Source: Treponema sp. (GTDB lineage: Bacteria > Spirochaetota > Spirochaetia > Treponematales > Breznakiellaceae). Taken from it: a stretch of 6,570 nt of DNA. A model generated the notes under the pieces. The model worked only from the letters and a program-made list of their open reading frames with translations, was not told where the DNA came from and made no database searches. The DNA lies in contig WQWD01000138.1 of the NCBI GenBank assembly GCA_009785545.1, forward strand, positions 1-6,570. The letters run 5' to 3'. The translations under genes and the position numbers were made by a program. Position 1 is the first letter of the stretch. Each line of letters starts with the position of its first letter. Below, piece by piece: positions 5,831-6,570 of this stretch.

Positions 5831-6032
5831 GTACGCAAGGGACTGCGGGTGGCGGGGCTGGCAGGGAAAAACTCCCGCGAAGAGTCCGCTCCAGAGCCTC
5901 AGCAGGTAATAAAAAAGCCTTAAATAAATTGGGATTACAATGAAAATATTCTAAATTGCTGAGTCTCTTACACGGGGAGCGCGGGAGATGTTTTTCCCTG
6001 CCAGTCCCCGCCACCCGCAGTCCCTTGCGTAC
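5831..6032. mobile_element. 202-bp inverted-repeat element, MITE-like
   Basis: The left arm 5831-5879 and right arm 5980-6032 are inverted copies with no mismatch and two small gaps (one base and three bases). Both begin GTACGCAAGGGACTGCGGGT. Weaker symmetry continues inward to CTCAGCA (5898-5904) and TGCTGAG (5957-5963). The arms are much richer in G and C than the AT-rich core and the neighbouring genes. There is no open reading frame of note. If the first and last TA are taken as a duplicated target, the ends would be CGCAAGGGACTG, as for an element moved by an IS630/mariner-type transposase. It starts ten bases after the PilZ stop codon, so its transcript would fold into a long hairpin. 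Confidence 0.65.
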
Positions 6033-6186
6033 AAGCCCTTCTATGGATGTTGTTGACAACTGTTATGTGTTTGTGTGTGTTGTGGGAAGTGTAACTGCAA
6101 TCATGATTGGGTAAACGCAAACATAATTGGTATACAATCACTTCTTGTAATTGTGCCAAACATCTTTAGCGTACTTAATCAAACCA
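6033..6186. other. Intergenic stretch without a visible gene
   Basis: No gene is apparent. It contains a GT-rich run (about 6062-6083), a perfect 12-bp palindrome CAATCATGATTG (6098-6109) and an extended -10-like TGGTATACAAT near 6128 without a good -35 box. The 700 bp from 5821 to 6530 are otherwise filled by the two inverted-repeat elements and the promoter region described separately. Confidence 0.5.
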
Positions 6187-6454
6187 GCTTGCGAATGGGG
6201 AAATGCCATGACTGCGTCTGTGGGTGCGACAGCTAAAGTGCCACAGGGTCTTTGGGCAATTTACATTGTGATAAGCAGAGGCTGTCCCAAAACTTCAGTT
6301 TTGGGACAGCTTCCTTAGATTTAAATGAAAAAGCGGCATTTATGACGCTTTTTCGGAAGCCTGTCTCAAAACTGACCGAGTTTTGGGACAGGCTCCTGTG
6401 CGTAAATAAACCCCAAACCCATTTAGCAGACATGGCATTTCCCCATTCGCAAGC
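6187..6454. mobile_element. 268-bp inverted-repeat element
   Basis: The 24 bases at 6187-6210 (starting GCTTGCGAATGGGG) are repeated perfectly in inverted orientation at 6431-6454. With one mismatch the arms reach 29 bp (to 6215 and from 6426). The interior has no credible gene; the open frames there mirror one another across the palindromes. It encloses the 118-bp hairpin unit 6278-6395. No flanking target duplication is obvious. It may be a non-autonomous transposable element, or the remains of one with another inserted inside. Confidence 0.6.
6278..6395. repeat. 118-bp unit of three hairpins with 17-bp terminal inverted repeats
   Basis: The ends GAGGCTGTCCCAAAACT (6278-6294) and AGTTTTGGGACAGGCTC (6379-6395) are inverted copies with 16 of 17 bases matching. 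Inside are three hairpins: a perfect 13-bp stem 6281-6293/6298-6310, a 9-bp stem GAAAAAGCG/CGCTTTTTC (6327-6335/6346-6354), and a 15-bp stem with one G-U pair, 6359-6373/6379-6393. The first and third are also inverted copies of each other, so the unit can fold instead as one long hairpin. The GGCTGTCCCAAAA end sequence resembles that seen at ends of IS1182-like elements, so it may be a small derivative. That link is from memory and unverified. Confidence 0.6.
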
Positions 6455-6457
6455 ATG

Positions 6458-6486
6458 ATTGTAACAGGCTTTCAGTTTGTTACAAT
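6458..6486. promoter_or_regulatory. Operator-like palindrome
   Basis: ATTGTAACA (6458-6466) and TGTTACAAT (6478-6486) are perfect inverted 9-mers separated by 11 bases, giving a dyad centre spacing of about two helical turns. It lies just upstream of the -35 box at 6494, where a dimeric activator or repressor could act. The regulator is unknown. Confidence 0.5.
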
Positions 6487-6493
6487 TACTCCC

Positions 6494-6523
6494 TTGACAA
6501 TTATTAGAACAAAATCGTATAAT
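6494..6523 (+). promoter_or_regulatory. Strong sigma-70 type promoter
   Basis: TTGACA (6494-6499) and TATAAT (6518-6523) both match the consensus exactly, with an 18-base spacer. Transcription should start near 6530 and run rightwards out of the window. Strong promoters of this kind often serve abundant RNAs or tightly repressed genes, and the palindrome just upstream favours the second reading. Confidence 0.75.
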
Positions 6524-6530
6524 CTGAATA

Positions 6531-6570
6531 ATGATTAAAGAAAGGGCTGTTGCCCGTAAAAGATTAATAC
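6531..6570 (+). CDS. Possible partial gene start, perhaps leaderless
   Basis: An ATG at 6531 opens a frame reading MIKERAVARKRLI to the right edge with no stop. It sits almost at the predicted transcription start, so the mRNA would be leaderless. The charged opening would fit a TetR-like regulator, but 13 codons cannot show that. The same bases could be a 5' leader, since GGGC-TGTT-GCCC (6544-6555) forms a small hairpin. Confidence 0.25.
   Translation, partial: MIKERAVARKRLI

Noticed and set aside
6053..6058. TTGACA as the -35 box of a promoter
   Set aside because: No acceptable -10 box lies 16-19 bases downstream; the following DNA is a GT-rich run.
5817..6159. Minus-strand frames of 80 and 63 codons across the 202-bp inverted repeat
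   Set aside because: They run through the palindrome, carry low-complexity Pro/Cys/His-rich translations, and lack credible starts.
6187..6454. A CRISPR array in the repeat-rich right end
   Set aside because: The repeats are inverted pairs that differ in sequence and spacing, not regular direct repeats with spacers.
6233..6458. Opposed frames of 66 and 68 codons in the 268-bp element
   Set aside because: They mirror each other across the nested palindromes, as expected from symmetry and not from coding.

Overview
The window looks like a piece of a spirochaete chromosome, most likely a Treponema. The evidence is the gene content: a PilZ protein of the spirochaetal DUF1577 type, a ComFB protein, and tRNA genes that do not encode their CCA ends. 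This is recognition by eye; no search was run.

Left third (1-1660): mobile DNA on the minus strand. A complete tyrosine recombinase gene (153-1454) lies just downstream of the 3' end of tRNA-Lys(CUU) (1588-1660). This is the usual layout at the border of an integrated element, so an island probably extends leftwards out of the window. Beyond the recombinase there is a strong hairpin (87-120) and a short open frame running off the left edge, possibly the first codons of a transposase. tRNA-Leu(UAG) (1747-1828) is transcribed the other way. The two tRNA promoters are back to back with touching -35 boxes. The 3' tail of tRNA-Leu is repeated 59 bp downstream, with a perfect 12-bp hairpin between the copies.

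Middle (1904-5820): two divergent two-gene units separated by 56 bp. The minus unit is an HD-domain phosphohydrolase followed, one base later, by a ComFB protein with an added C-terminal beta-sandwich-like domain. The plus unit is a small exported protein of unknown function followed, five bases later, by a 411-residue PilZ protein. ComFB and PilZ are both cyclic-dinucleotide receptor families, so the block reads as a second-messenger response locus with a (d)NTPase/HD enzyme. The PilZ signature is split: RxxxR and DxSxxG are 215 residues apart, with a GAF-like stretch between them.

Right part (5821-6530): about 700 bp with no convincing gene, made largely of inverted-repeat elements. One is a 202-bp element with near-perfect 49/53-bp arms. 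Another is a 268-bp element with perfect 24-bp arms, which itself contains a 118-bp unit of three hairpins. A palindromic operator-like site and a near-consensus sigma-70 promoter follow (TTGACA, 18 bp, TATAAT). They point at a gene starting at or beyond the right edge.

Hairpins sharing a GTCC...AAAA / TTTT...GGAC core recur four times (87, 1837, 6281, 6359). They may be a dispersed terminator-like or insertion-sequence-end repeat family.
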